Source: Bactericera cockerelli (Eukaryota; Arthropoda; Insecta; Hemiptera; Triozidae). Taken from it: 64,000 bases of DNA. The stretch covers positions 48,503,828 to 48,567,827 of the forward strand of contig CM044958.1 in assembly GCA_024516035.1 (NCBI GenBank). The letters run 5' to 3'. The notes below the pieces were generated by a model. That model saw nothing but the letters and a program-made list of their open reading frames with translations. It was not told where the DNA came from and did no database searches. Positions 21,435 through 32,047 of this stretch are shown here, in pieces. How positions within the stretch are numbered: the first letter of the stretch is position 1; every line of letters begins with the position of its first letter. The position numbers were made by a program, and so were the translations under genes.

Positions 21435-22130
21435 GTGTTACAGACCTCTTTTTAAATAAATAATAAAAAAAAAAAAAAAAAAAACAACACCATGATGAGA
21501 TAGTCGATGGAAAGCTCCCTCTCAACACATATCGCATGCTAATTTCCCTCTTTCCTGATATTTCTTCGCTCGTTGGCAATACTTTATTCAATTCCAATTT
21601 AAAACTCATTATATATAATGCTGTTATTTATATAATTATAATATATAACGCTGTTATTTACTTATACAATGCTGTTAAAAACACAGATGAGAAGATGCTG
21701 TGAGAAGACCTCAGTTAATGAATCGTAATTTCTGTCCAGATCTCAACGGAAGCTGCATTAGAGAACCGGGTATGTAAATAATAAAGAATACATTTATATA
21801 AGTAAATGAATAAATTTATATAAATATATAACTAAGTAGCTAATGTGATGAGCTATTTATGACACCATTTGTGTTGTATTTCAAAACTTTGTTTAGTTAG
21901 AATGACTGTTGGAATAAAAGTTGTGAACTAAGTAGCTCAGACAAGGAGCTTTTTATAACAACATTTAGGTTGGGTTTCAAACTTGATTTGATTTGAATGG
22001 TTACTGTGGGTATAAAAGTTGTGCTGGACAGGTCATTAAAGAAGTATAGGTTTATTTAATTGTGTAAATTTAATTTAAATAAATTAATAACCGAGTAGCT
22101 AGGTAGTTTACGTACTTATGACACCATTAA
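21435..22130. other. Intergenic, no gene
   Basis: A run of A at 21465 and several loosely similar 120-bp stretches (GAGCTATTTATGACACCATT, 21849; GAGCTTTTTATAACAACATT, 21947) suggest an old tandem duplication, too diverged to define. Confidence 0.5.
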
Positions 22131-22138
22131 GGTGTGAG

Positions 22139-23085
22139 GGGAACTTCACGATTCGGCCCAAATTACCTGAGGAGACCTTTTCCATAGCATGATTCGTCCC
22201 AAAACACACTATCAAGTTTTGATCCCACACAAAAAGTCCCACTTTCATTCCAACAAAAAGTCCCACTTTCACTCCACCAAAAAATCCCTATAAAATAGTA
22301 TGGAAACGTTGCCCTGAAAGAACTGAGAACAATGGCGATGTTCACGATGTTATTGTTTTGAACTAGTAACAGTCATCTTTGTTATCAGTGTTTATTTGAG
22401 TGTTTGACAGTAGGGTTAGGTAATATACATAGAAGGCCATGCCTCAAGAATATAGTAGGGTTAGGTAAAATACATAGAAGGCCATGCCTCAAGAATATAG
22501 TAGGGTTAGGTAAAATACATAGAAGGCCATGCCTCAAGAATATAGTAGGGTTAGGTAAAATACATAGAAGGCAATGCCTTAGGTTTATAGTAGAGTTAGG
22601 TAAAATACATAGAAGGCCATGCCTCAAGAATATAGTAGGGTTAGGGATAATACATAGAAGGCAATGCCTTAGGTTTATAGTAGAGTTAGGTAAAATACAT
22701 AGAAGGCCATGCCTCAAGAATATAGTAGGGTTAGGGTTAATACATAATATAAGGCAATGCCTCAGGTTTATAGTAGGGTTAGGTAAAATGCATAGAAGGC
22801 CATGCCTTAAGAATATAGTTGGGTTAGGTAAAATACATAGAAGGCCATGCCTCAAGAATATAGTAGGGTTAGGTAAAATACATAGTAGGCCATGCCTAAT
22901 ACATAGAAGGCCAAAGCCTGATATACATAGAAGGTAATTCCGTAATTTAATGTTGAATAATAAAAAATCCCTAAATATGTACGGTACTTAGAATGTTGCA
23001 CTGGGCCGAATCGTTCGGTGACCTTTTTTACCTGAAATCGAAAACCTTTTTCATAAACCTTTTTGGGCCGAATCGTAATGCGCCC
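22139..23085 (+). mobile_element. X2: inverted-repeat DNA element with a 45-bp minisatellite core and 8-bp TSD
   Basis: Perfect direct repeats GGTGTGAG at 22131-22138 and 23086-23093 flank the element. Terminal arms share ACGATTCGGCCCAAA, inverted at the right end as TTTTTGGGCCGAATCGT. The core (22410-22925) is about eleven 45-bp units. Because 45 is a multiple of three, both strands appear as long open frames of 15-residue repeats; I do not regard these as coding. An 8-bp duplication is compatible with hAT- or P-like mobilisation. Confidence 0.8.
22410..22925 (+). repeat. 45-bp minisatellite (core of X2)
   Basis: About eleven units alternate between a CAAGAATA and a TTAGGTTTA subtype in the variable segment between GGCCATGCCT and TAGTAGGGTTAGG. 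Confidence 0.9.
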
Positions 23086-23641
23086 GGTGTGAGAAGCTAT
23101 TAAGGAATTGTAAATTTTGTTGATTTGAATAACTATTTGAATAAATATGGTACCGAACAAGACATTAGAGAACTCAATATAAATACCCATGTATAAACAC
23201 TATAAACCGGTAGTTAATAAATAATATATCCCAAATAGATGAGGAAAAGAAATCCATCTACGAACCTTTCATCCCATATTTTCAACAAAGTTTAAGTATC
23301 AACAACATCGAAGTGATTGGACTAATGGTTGAAGATTTCCGAAAAAAATTCCCATCTCCCAAAATCTATGGCGGAAAGAAATTCATCATTGCAGCAATTC
23401 GTGGATCTTACAAAATTATCTACCACCACCTGTATAAAAATCATGAAAAAAAGATATAATATAATTTTTTGAAAATATTATTGTGTCGCCTGGCAAGCAT
23501 CTCTGTGACGTCAGTTACATAAATCTACAATAGTTGTGTTAGAGAACTTTAGACCATTATTGAAACTTTATGTTTCAATCATTCATTTTTTCTGTAATTT
23601 TAGTTCTAACCTTCTCTCCAATGGGCACAGAAAACAGAATT

Positions 23642-23702
23642 AAAGGGTTGGGTGGAAGAGACTGCCACAGGCAATAACCCCGCCCTTTAGGTAGGACATT
23701 TG
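23642..23702 (+). repeat. R8 fragment
   Basis: GGGTTGGGTGGAAGAGACTG to TTTAGGTAGGACAT only. Confidence 0.7.
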
Positions 23703-23904
23703 TGTTGGACGCTACACGTAGGAATTTCTTAGACCCTCAGAAATAATGTAATTTACCAACGAATCCGTTGTTTTATTTCAGATGTGGACTAGAACTTGTT
23801 TCTTGCACTTCACACCAGGGCTAAATTCTAACAAGACATGGCCGTAATTCTACATAATTTACATAAAGTCTTTTTGTACTTTTATATTATAAATTTCCTT
23901 GGAC

Positions 23905-24630
23905 GCTGTATGCAGCAGTCTGGCTGGGGGACTATAAACAGGGAGTTGACCAGCAGTCTGGCTGGGGGATTATAAACAGGGAGTTGACCAGCAGTCTGGC
24001 TGGGGGACTATAAACAGGGAGTTGACCCAGCAGTCTGGCTGGGGGACTATAAACAGGGACTAGACCAGCAGCCTGTCTGGGGGACTATAAACAGGGAGTA
24101 GACCAGCATTGGCTTGGTTCAGGGGGCCCTTGTCAATTATTACTATTATTAGCCTCCTTAATTGTAATGACAGTGCAGCCTCCGTGGCGTAATGGTTGTG
24201 ACTACTGCCCGTAGTCCAGAGTTCCCGAGTTCAACTCCCGGCTGGGGCAGACTTTTCGAAGAAAATTCTGTTCCATCCAAACACGTGAGGCTGCCATTTC
24301 CGGCCCTACCCAGGCTGGGTGAGGTTAATGTGGGTAGCTGGTACGATTCCCAGCGAATGGAGGGTAAAACCCCCGTCCTAATCCAGGACGTTAAATCAAG
24401 TAGAATCGTTGGCGTTAGGAAGGGCATCCAGCCATAAAAAAACGTGCTCCACTCTACCAACCTCAACCATGAGGTTGAACAACGCCGACCCCAAAAGCAA
24501 CATAAGCTAATATGGGATAAAGGCAAGGGAGATATATATATATAATTGTAATGACAGTGGTAGAAGTGCTGAGTCATTCCTCCACTAGCTGGCTACCATC
24601 GTGCACGATGACGGTACCCTATGATGATGA
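23905..24630 (+). mobile_element. R9 repeat split by a SINE-E insertion
   Basis: Five units of 37-38 bp beginning AGCAGTCTGGCTGGGGGACT lie at 23905-24105. The unique part follows to 24175 and, after the SINE, continues from 24545 to the ATGATGATGATG tail. Confidence 0.85.
24176..24544 (+). mobile_element. SINE-E, complete, inserted in R9 with 15-bp TSD
   Basis: The target ATTGTAATGACAGTG is present at 24161-24175 and 24545-24559 without mismatch. The head GCCTCCGTGGCGTAATGG and GAGTTCAACTCCCGG look like tRNA boxes A and B. The central domain shared with SINE-F is at about 24300-24380. The 3' end is GGGATAAAGGCAAGGGAG followed by (TA)n. Confidence 0.92.
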
Positions 24631-24690
24631 TGCTGTATGCAAAATGCTTATTTCCCCCTCTATTTTATTTATTTATATAATTATATTTAG

Positions 24691-24885
24691 GTTGGGTGGA
24701 AGAGATTGCCACAGGCAATAACCCCGCCCTTTAGGTAGGACATTAGATTCATTCTCTTTTTTGTTCTTGTTTCTTTGTTCAATCTATTTATTTTTTCTTT
24801 ATATTGTCATTATATTTTACTATTTTTTATTGTATATATTTTTGTCTTACCTAATAAAGCATACTATAATAATGATAATATATTT
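24691..24885 (+). repeat. R8
   Basis: GGTTGGGTGGAAGAGATTGC through CTTACCTAATAAAGCATA. Confidence 0.75.
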
Positions 24886-25163
24886 TTATTCTTACGTCAC
24901 CTATTTTCCGATCTTGGTTCAGCCACAGAATACCTGATGGACCCTCTCCTCTCGCAGCTTCCTCTCTTTCAGATCCCCATTTCCGAGCTCGAGCTGATTG
25001 AGAATAAAATTATTTGAACACTTAATATAATTGATCAGTCGCCAATACCTCATTATAGTCGCTATCTACCTCTCGATGCGAACAATATAAAAGAGTAGGC
25101 GATCGGTCTGTATAAGGTGGCTGCAAAGTTGTGGTAAAGTTTTCCTCAAGGAAAAGTAATGTG

Positions 25164-25260
25164 AGCCAGCGTCGATGGAGCGTTCAATGCTCCGGTTCTC
25201 TTAGGATCACCGAATTTAAGCAATGTCCATCGAAGTGAAGAATTCGTAATGCTGGCAATG
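25164..25260 (+). repeat. SINE-F 5S-like head only
   Basis: GCCAGCGTCGATGGAGCG to GTAATGCTGGC spans the head alone; no central domain or tail follows. Confidence 0.7.
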
Positions 25261-25271
25261 TAATACACAAT

Positions 25272-25413
25272 ATGGTTATGGTGCTAATCTAGTAATTCAG
25301 GTAGCGTAGAGATCCGTTGTTTCGAATCCCACCCAATACATGAACGTTTCTTCATTAATTTGAGTTTGTGACCACACAATAATAAGACTCTGAGGGTTGA
25401 GTGGTAGAAAATG
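25272..25413 (+). repeat. SINE-D
   Basis: GTAATTCAGGTAGCGTAGAG, TTTCGAATCCCACCC and GACTCTGAGGGTTGAGTGG. Confidence 0.75.
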
Positions 25414-25415
25414 GC

Positions 25416-25490
25416 CGTTACTATAAACACGGAGTAGACCAGTAGTCTGGCTGGGGGACTATAAACAGGGAGTAGACCAGAGGAAAGCCC
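25416..25490 (+). repeat. R9 minisatellite head only
   Basis: Two GGGGGACTATAAACAGGGAG-type units without the unique part. Confidence 0.7.
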
Positions 25491-25670
25491 TAACCGGTCT
25501 GGCTAGCTGGTAGTTCTTAAAGGGTTCAAAACGCTTTAAATTAAAAGCCTTAAATGTCCGCACGATGGATCATTGGTTCTGTGGGCTAGGAGGACAAGCC
25601 GGAAAAATCCTGGCGAGAGACCATCAGCTTCGGTGTTAGCGCAACATCGCTACTAAAACAACAACCTTAG

Positions 25671-25958
25671 AGTTTCTCTGATAGCAGAAACTCAATTGAG
25701 TTTCGCCGACGGCAGTGCCTCTCAATTGAGTTTTCCCGATAACAATGCCTCTCAATTGAGTTTTTCAGATAGCAGTGCCTCTCAATTGAGTTTTCCCGAT
25801 AACAATGCCTCTCAATTGAGTTTTTCGGATAGCAGTGCCTCTCAATTGAGTATCCCTGATAGAAAAACTCCTCAATTGAGTTTCTTCGACAGCGGAACCC
25901 CTCCATGAGTTTTCCAAATAGCAGAACTGCACATTTGAGTTTCCCCGATAGCAGGTAG
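25671..25958 (+). repeat. 30-bp minisatellite with a palindrome in each unit
   Basis: About eight to nine units of 30 bp centre on the perfect palindrome CTCAATTGAG, followed by TTTYCCGATA or a variant. Because 30 is divisible by three, open frames appear on both strands; I treat them as non-coding. Confidence 0.88.
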
Positions 25959-26235
25959 CAGAGTCCCTTTCTTTCTCTTCCTCTTTGGATTCCCGACGAC
26001 AGAGTCCCAAATTTCGGGTCCCCCTGTACGTCCTAGCACCGGGATCATTCTCTCCGCCATGTTGGATCACCAGCAGTGCCAACCGTTCATTAATTACTTC
26101 GCTGATTACTTGTTTTCTACATAATTTTAAAATGTAGAAGGTCTAACGTTCGTTGGACATGAAACTTTGAAAGAGGGACATGCAGCCCGGGTAAGCAGGG
26201 CTGGAGAGGACGGTAGTGATGAACCTTTAAAAAAA

Positions 26236-26285
26236 AACTCTAGTACAACTTCTCACTTTTCTGTTTATACTGATACTGATTGATT
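26236..26285 (+). repeat. HHR repeat fragment
   Basis: Only the CTAGTACAACTTCTCACTTT part and the TATACTGAT tail remain, with no ribozyme core. It abuts a SINE-C copy. Confidence 0.5.
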
Positions 26286-26596
26286 TTTTTTTTTTTTAAA
26301 GATGAGTGTTTCACAGCCTTTTTTATTTCGTAGCCATGAAACAGGAGCTACTGTAGACGCTTGTGGTCTGTGTTGTAGCCTGCCCATCCCGTAGTATGCC
26401 ACCCCTCTGATGGGCGAGAAGTGACACAATACTTCCCAATTGGGTGCTGGGTCAACACGAACGCACCGGAAGGTATCCCTTACAAACAATTGTAACCAAA
26501 TTGAGAATACAAATTTTTGTCGGCACGGGGGATCGAACCTCGGACCTTCCGCATGGCAAACGAGTGCTTAACCACTGAGCTAATCGCGCGCTTTTG
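26285..26596 (-). mobile_element. SINE-C, full length
   Basis: The T run, AAAGATGAGTGTTTCACAGC, the whole inverted body and head GAGCTAATCGCGCGC are intact. Confidence 0.85.
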
Positions 26597-26875
26597 GTGG
26601 TCGATTTTCGGCGTTGGTGGTTGAAATAGTTATGGCGCTAACGAAAGAGTAAAGAATGGTAGTTTTGGTATCTCCACTAATAAAATAATGTATAACTTTC
26701 TAAATTCGATGTTTATTATACATAGATAAAAGACACCCAGTTCTTCACCAGTCGGCAAGGTTCCCAAGACACTTCATCTTGGTCTCGTCTTGTCGAAATT
26801 CAGGAGACACCCCACCGCGCCGAAGAGTGTCTGAGAACATGAAAACAGAAACACAATAATCAGTACAGTTATCAA

Positions 26876-27245
26876 AATGCGAAGTTTAGCAACGTCCAGC
26901 GAGGTGACGACTTTTTTTTTTAAGCTTTATTAGGAGGACAAACAGGCAACAGTATAAAATTAAGAAAAGAAAGGAAAAAAAAACAAACAAATGACAAAAT
27001 AAATAAGTAAAAAAAAATAATAATAATAACAATAATGTCCTACGTCCTACCTAAAGCACGGAGTTTTTGCCTGTGGCAATCTCTTCCACCCAACCCAACT
27101 TTGTGATGCTAGCATTTCCAGTCCAGGCCCAACCCAAGGTGGGTGAAGTTAATGTGGGTGGCAGGTTTGTGAGTTTCCTATGAATGGAGGGTAACACCCC
27201 CGCCATGCATGAATATGTAGTTGAAAGCGGCGTAAAACCCTAATA
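26876..27245 (+). mobile_element. SINE-F interrupted by an R8 element
   Basis: The head part GAAGTTTAGCAACGTCCAGC (26881) resumes as ACTTTGTGATGCTAGCATTT at 27098 after an inverted R8 copy at about 26913-27097. ACTTT flanks the insertion. Confidence 0.8.
26913..27097 (-). mobile_element. R8 inserted in SINE-F
   Basis: The inverted R8 starts with TTTTTTTTAAGCTTTATTAG and ends CTCTTCCACCCAACCC, inside the SINE-F at 26876-27245. Confidence 0.8.
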
Positions 27246-27326
27246 ATTAATAAAACAAAAAAGTTATCCGAATTTTGGCCCAGGTGACAATAGACATTAC
27301 TCACAAAGATTGTCGGTGGAAGAGAA

Positions 27327-27480
27327 ATGGGGTTCGGTGGAAGAGAAAGCCACAGGCTTTAACCTCGCCCCTTGGTTCACTACATATTCTATTGTATTCT
27401 TCTTTTTGTTCATGTTATATTTTGATGAATGGATCATGTAGTTGACCAATAAAGTGTTAAATAATAATAATAATTGTCTC
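27327..27480 (+). repeat. R8-related repeat (subtype b)
   Basis: GGGTTCGGTGGAAGAGAAAG to TTGACCAATAAAGTG and (AAT)n. Confidence 0.7.
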
Positions 27481-27925
27481 TAGCAATCCAGAGAGGTAAC
27501 GAAACAAGTACTCTGGATTGCCAAAGGGAAAAAATTGTGTGACTTATGACCAGTCTCAGAATTAATCTCAATTTTACTTGTGTTAATGGGGATATCACAA
27601 TTGCTAAAACAAACTTGCCTCTTAAGTTTTTGTCTTACAAGAGACTCAAATCAGTGACCTCCAGGTTACGACCAGTGGCAACATTACAACAGTGAATAAA
27701 AAGAGTATTTACACCAGTGATGGAGGCTCTTAGTAATGCTGCGCCATCCACAAAGATCTTGCTTTTTTGTTTATCATTTCCTCGGAATAAGTTAAGTTTA
27801 TCTTAGAAGGAGATCATTTTGATGCATGTTTGTGTTATTTATTTTGTTAATATTTTTTTAATAGTTGTAATTATAATTATTATTTATCTATTTATCTTCT
27901 TCTTATTCTTTCAATTTGCCTTTTC

Positions 27926-28119
27926 CCAAACCTACTTGGGGTTGGCATTGTTTAACCTCATGGTTGGGGTTGGCTGGTTGTGGCACAGTTTTACGGCTGG
28001 ATGCCCATCCTATAACACCAACGATTCTATTTGACTTAACGTCCTGATTAGAACGGGGATTTTACACTCCATTCGCTGGGAATCGTACCAGCTACCTCAT
28101 CTCATCCAGCCTGGGTTAT
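27926..28119 (-). mobile_element. SINE-E copy, head missing
   Basis: The 3' part and central domain are recognisable (CATTCGCTGGGAATCGTACC). The tRNA-like head is absent, as expected of 5' truncation during retroposition. Confidence 0.75.
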
Positions 28120-28566
28120 AAAACAAACAAATTTCTACCTTATAAAACAAATTTGAAGAGAATCGGTTGAGAACTTTTGTAATTACAAGTGACTCAGAAA
28201 AATCTTTAATTCCAGGAAAAATAAATGTTGAAAATGTTGATTACCATTGACGAGGAAGTATTGTGTCCATACTTGGCAGTGTAAAGCTGGGCTCTATGTA
28301 CCACTGATGTGTATAGTTCTAATCCTCGCCTGAGTTTATTCATCAGTGGTCTCTTAAGAAGTGTTAATACGAATCTCTCCAAGTTCTTAATGGTACTCGC
28401 TCCATTGATTGCATATTGATGAATTTGTTTTCCTCCGGTTTAATTATAATATGCACTTAAGAGAATTTCCATCTTCTTTTTTCAACTGGTGGTTATCTCC
28501 CCTTGGAACCAACGCCTGTGTGGTGGCTGCTGATTAGGACTTCTGTTTTTGCGGGGAATGCATTTT

Positions 28567-28718
28567 GAGCGCACAATTAGCTCAATGGTTAAGCACTGCT
28601 ATGCGGACGGTCCCGGGTTCGATCACCCGAGCTGACGAAAAATTTGTATTCAAAGTTTGGTTTGAGTTGTTTGTAAGGGTAACACAGACCACAAGGGTCT
28701 ACAGTAGCTCCTGTTTAC
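28567..28718 (+). repeat. SINE-C, internally deleted
   Basis: TTAGCTCAATGGTTAAGCAC and GGTCCCGGGTTCGATCACCC are followed by a jump to ACACAGACCACAAGGGTC. Confidence 0.7.
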
Positions 28719-28959
28719 AGGTTTGTCTTATATCCAGTTCTCTTCTATCCAAGTTCGACTTTAGCTGTGTACCTATTGGTATTTTTGATCTCAGCCAAAA
28801 ATAAGCTGAGGCAGTCTTATTTGAGTAACTGTGGCATCACAATCGTGATTTTTTTATTTATTTTTTTTTTAGTTTTTTTATTTATTTTCCTTATAAAGAA
28901 ATATCTATGAGTATACAAAGACTACTCCTCCTAAGCTTTGAAGGGCTTCTAAGAGAAGT

Positions 28960-29085
28960 GATGCCACAGTTACTCAAATTCGACCTATGAAAGTCCTTCT
29001 GCCAATCTCGGGACTCGAACCATCGACCTCCAGGCTACAAGCCCGCCGTCTTATCGATTGAGCTACTGCGTTCGATTGGTACAAC
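28960..29085 (-). repeat. SINE-B, diverged
   Basis: The inverted B box CGGGACTCGAACCATCG and head CTTATCGATTGAGCTACTG are present. A related plus-strand tail lies at about 28800-28850, so the two face each other. Confidence 0.65.
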
Positions 29086-29140
29086 TATTCTCAGGGGTAA
29101 TGCATTTATATGCATTAAAATATTTCCATCAGAAATCTTT

Positions 29141-29403
29141 TTTTTTTTAAGTGGGGTTTAACGTCGCTTTCAACTGCCATGGTCATATCACGACGGGGGT
29201 TTTACCCTCCATTCGCAGGAAACTCACAAACCTGCTACTCACATTGACCTCACCAGCCTGAGTGGGGCCGGGAAAAGCCAGCGTCACGAGAATTAGAATT
29301 TGAATGGTCACCCATCCAAGTCTTAACCTCGCTGGATGTCGCTTAACTTCGGTGTTCTGAAGGGAACCGGTGTATTCAACATGCCATCGACGCGACGCTG
29401 GCT
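29141..29403 (-). mobile_element. SINE-F, full length, 12-bp TSD
   Basis: TCAGAAATCTTT at 29129-29140 and 29404-29415 is a perfect duplication. The poly(T) at the left is the minus-strand A tail. Confidence 0.9.
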
Positions 29404-29473
29404 TCAGAAATCTTTATGATACTAACTTCATCGTAAAATGTTCACGTGAGTTTGGCCAATTAAGAAGGCTCGG

Positions 29474-29670
29474 AAGCCAACGTCGATGGCACGTTGTATG
29501 CACCAGTTCTCAATCTGTCACTGAAGTTCAGCAACGTCCAGCGAGGTTGGGACTTGGATACTCCCGTTTGGCCTACTCAGGCTGGGTGAAATTAATTTGA
29601 GTAGCTTTCTGTGAGTTTCCAGCGAATGGAGGGTAAAACCCCCGCCGTAGTAATGACTATGCAGTTGACC
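29474..29670 (+). mobile_element. SINE-F, diverged
   Basis: It runs from GCCAACGTCGATGGCACG through the 5S-like part to GCGAATGGAGGGTAAAACCC. Confidence 0.75.
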
Positions 29671-29742
29671 ATTTTTTTACAAATGGTTGAGAAATGTATA
29701 TGCTTATCTGCATGGTCAAAGCTACCGTATATATTATTTTAG

Positions 29743-29980
29743 CATGCGATTAGTTCAGTGGTTAAGCTAGGTCGCTTGCCAATTTTGCCATGAGGAAAGC
29801 AAGCTACAACATAGACCACTTGAAGTAATGATACTTTTCGGTTCCAGGTGTGGTTAGCTCTTTGAGAAAGTGGGGTTTTAGTGAGTGGAAAAATCCCACA
29901 ACCCAGGTCAGGAAAAAAAAAAAAATCATGGCTACGAAATAAAAAATACTGTGAAACCGTAAAACACTCATCTTTATAAA
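29743..29980 (+). repeat. SINE-C, rearranged
   Basis: GCGATTAGTTCAGTGGTTAA starts it and GTAAAACACTCATCTTTA ends it. About 90 bases of unrelated sequence sit in the middle. Confidence 0.55.
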
Positions 29981-30462
29981 TTGTTTGTTACTTTATAAAA
30001 AAAGTAACAAACTTTCTCAGTATTTTTATAAATTTATCAACGATTTTGTCTTCTTTTTCGTCTCTAAGACTCGCCAAGTCCCCATCATAGGACACCAATT
30101 CGTCGGTTTTTGCTACCAACAGAATAAATACAAAAAAAAAAAAAAAATGGCTCCTTTTTAGAGTACATTTTTTTCACGTTTCTTTTCACCTCAAATAGTC
30201 GCCAGGTCCAAGGAACGAACCAGCGATCCCCGGGCTTTGTTCGCAACATAGGGGCCCGCAACATCCGGTTTCAGAGAGTGTTCTTTTAAGTAGTTGGCAT
30301 ATCATCTGATTCACTGCTTAACATTGCTACCGTAACCCTGTCCATTAACGTTTAATCATTCCTCAGCACTGCAGAACATAAAAAAAGTTGCAACTTTCGA
30401 TGTGACTCGCAACTTCCTCCTTTTTTTAAAGAAATGTATTATTTTTTAATGCAATGCTAATA

Positions 30463-30660
30463 AACAGGCTGGCTGGGGGACTATAAACAAGAAGTAGACC
30501 AGCAGTTTGGCTGGGGGACTATAGCAGCATTGGCATAGTTCTGGGGGCCCTTGTCAATTATTCGCCTCATTGTAAAGACAGTAGTAGAAGTCCTGAGTCA
30601 TTCCTCCACTGTCTGGCTACCATTGTTCACGATGACGCCACCCTATGATGATGATTGATG
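30463..30660 (+). mobile_element. R9 repeat
   Basis: Two head units, GGGGGCCCTTGTCAATTATT, TACCATTGTTCACGATGACG and the ATGATGATG tail. Confidence 0.78.
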
Positions 30661-30817
30661 ATACACTTGAATTATCATGATCAGGATCAAAATTCCATCT
30701 GATACAGTTGTCTTTGTCTTATGGCGGTGCAGGGGGGAATACGGCAACTATTGTTTAGATTTTTCCCTCAGCTGAGTTTGTAGAAGTGTGCAATCCGTGA
30801 TAATTCTTTTTTTTTAC

Positions 30818-30966
30818 CTTGCGGTAGATTACTCGGCTTTTACTCTAGGTGACCCGGGTTCGTGTTCCGGCGGGTTGGAATTTTTTGGGCTCTGCACTAA
30901 ACTATCCTCGTGAGGACAATTGGGGTAGTTGTAAAGTGGCAACGACCAGTGGCGGTATTACAATAT
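30818..30966 (+). repeat. SINE-A-like degraded copy
   Basis: GGTGACCCGGGTTCGTGTTC and CGACCAGTGGCGGTATTACA match the family; the 5' end is lost. Confidence 0.5.
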
Positions 30967-31083
30967 TAATATTAAAATATAATGGTTAGTTGCAGATATG
31001 ATTAATCAGCATTAATTATAGTGCTCGTAATGTCGATGCTACAAGTTAATTTTTTTTATATAATAATAAATACAAAAAATATT

Positions 31084-31209
31084 ATATTTGTGTTTATCAC
31101 TTTCGCGATATCACAACTACTCAAACTCGATTTACTAAATCTACGCTGAAACCAGGACTTCAACCACCGACCTACAGGTTACAAGTCCGCCGCCTTATCG
31201 ATCAAGCTA
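31084..31209 (-). mobile_element. SINE-B abutting SINE-C
   Basis: The inverted body (CACTTTCGCGATATCACAAC), B box and head stop at CTTATCGATCAAGCTA, where the T run of a SINE-C begins. Confidence 0.78.
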
Positions 31210-31523
31210 ATTTTTTTTTTTTTTTAAAGATGAGTGTTTCACAGCCTTTTTTATTTCGTAGCCATGAAACAGGAGCTACTGTAGACGCTTGTGGTCTGTG
31301 TTGTAGCCTGCCCATCCCGTAGTATGCCTCCCCTCTGATGGGCGAGAAGTGACACAATACTTCCCATTTAGGTGCTGGGTCAACACGAGCGCACCGGAAG
31401 GTATCCCTTACAAACAATTGTAACCAAATTAAGAATACAAATTTTTGTCGGCGCGGGGGTTCGAACCCAGGACCTTCGGCATGGCAAGCGAGTGCTTAAC
31501 CACTGAGCTAATCGCGCGCTCAT
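31210..31523 (-). mobile_element. SINE-C, full length
   Basis: It is nearly identical to the 26285 copy, so this family was recently active. Confidence 0.87.
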
Positions 31524-31529
31524 TGGTAC

Positions 31530-32045
31530 GAATGAGGTACGAATAACACAAATTGCTAGCTCTACCTCCATCAACCTCGGAAGCACCGCTCAGATCGGAC
31601 CGTAATAATTCTCACTTGCATCGATTTGAATAAAATGCGATAACGATGGTCTGATTTTTATTCGTCAGAGCCGGGCAATTAAACAAGGACTCAAATTTAC
31701 ATACGGCGATGGTCCCGGATCGGTCTTCACCAGAAGAGACCCCGATGATACCCACGGCTGTGGGTGGGCTGCGGGTAGCTTTTGAGTGGGATTGTGTGGG
31801 GTTCTTTTTTTGTTTCTAAAAAAGATTTTTTTCTTCAAGTCTCTTTTTCCCAAGTTCTTATAGACAGGAAAGTAATGGAATCACCAAAAAAAAAAAATCG
31901 ATGGTCAGTTTTTAGTGCCACAACACGTTTTAACGTACCCAGCAGAGCCTACATCCAAAGTTCAGCCATTGTTCCGTGTGTCTGTCTGTTTGTTGTACGA
32001 TTGAGCAAGGTAATGCCTCCTATGTGTTCTGGGGTTTTCTTTTAC
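31530..32045. other. Intergenic, no gene
   Basis: Nothing recognisable. Confidence 0.5.
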
Positions 32046-32047
32046 AT

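Noticed and set aside
22385..22937. Long open frames on both strands made of 15-residue repeats
   Set aside because: They arise because the 45-bp minisatellite unit is a multiple of three and lacks stops; opposite-strand openness and lack of other coding signals argue against a protein.
25667..25908. Repeat proteins on both strands at the 30-bp array
   Set aside because: Same artefact as other arrays whose period is a multiple of three.
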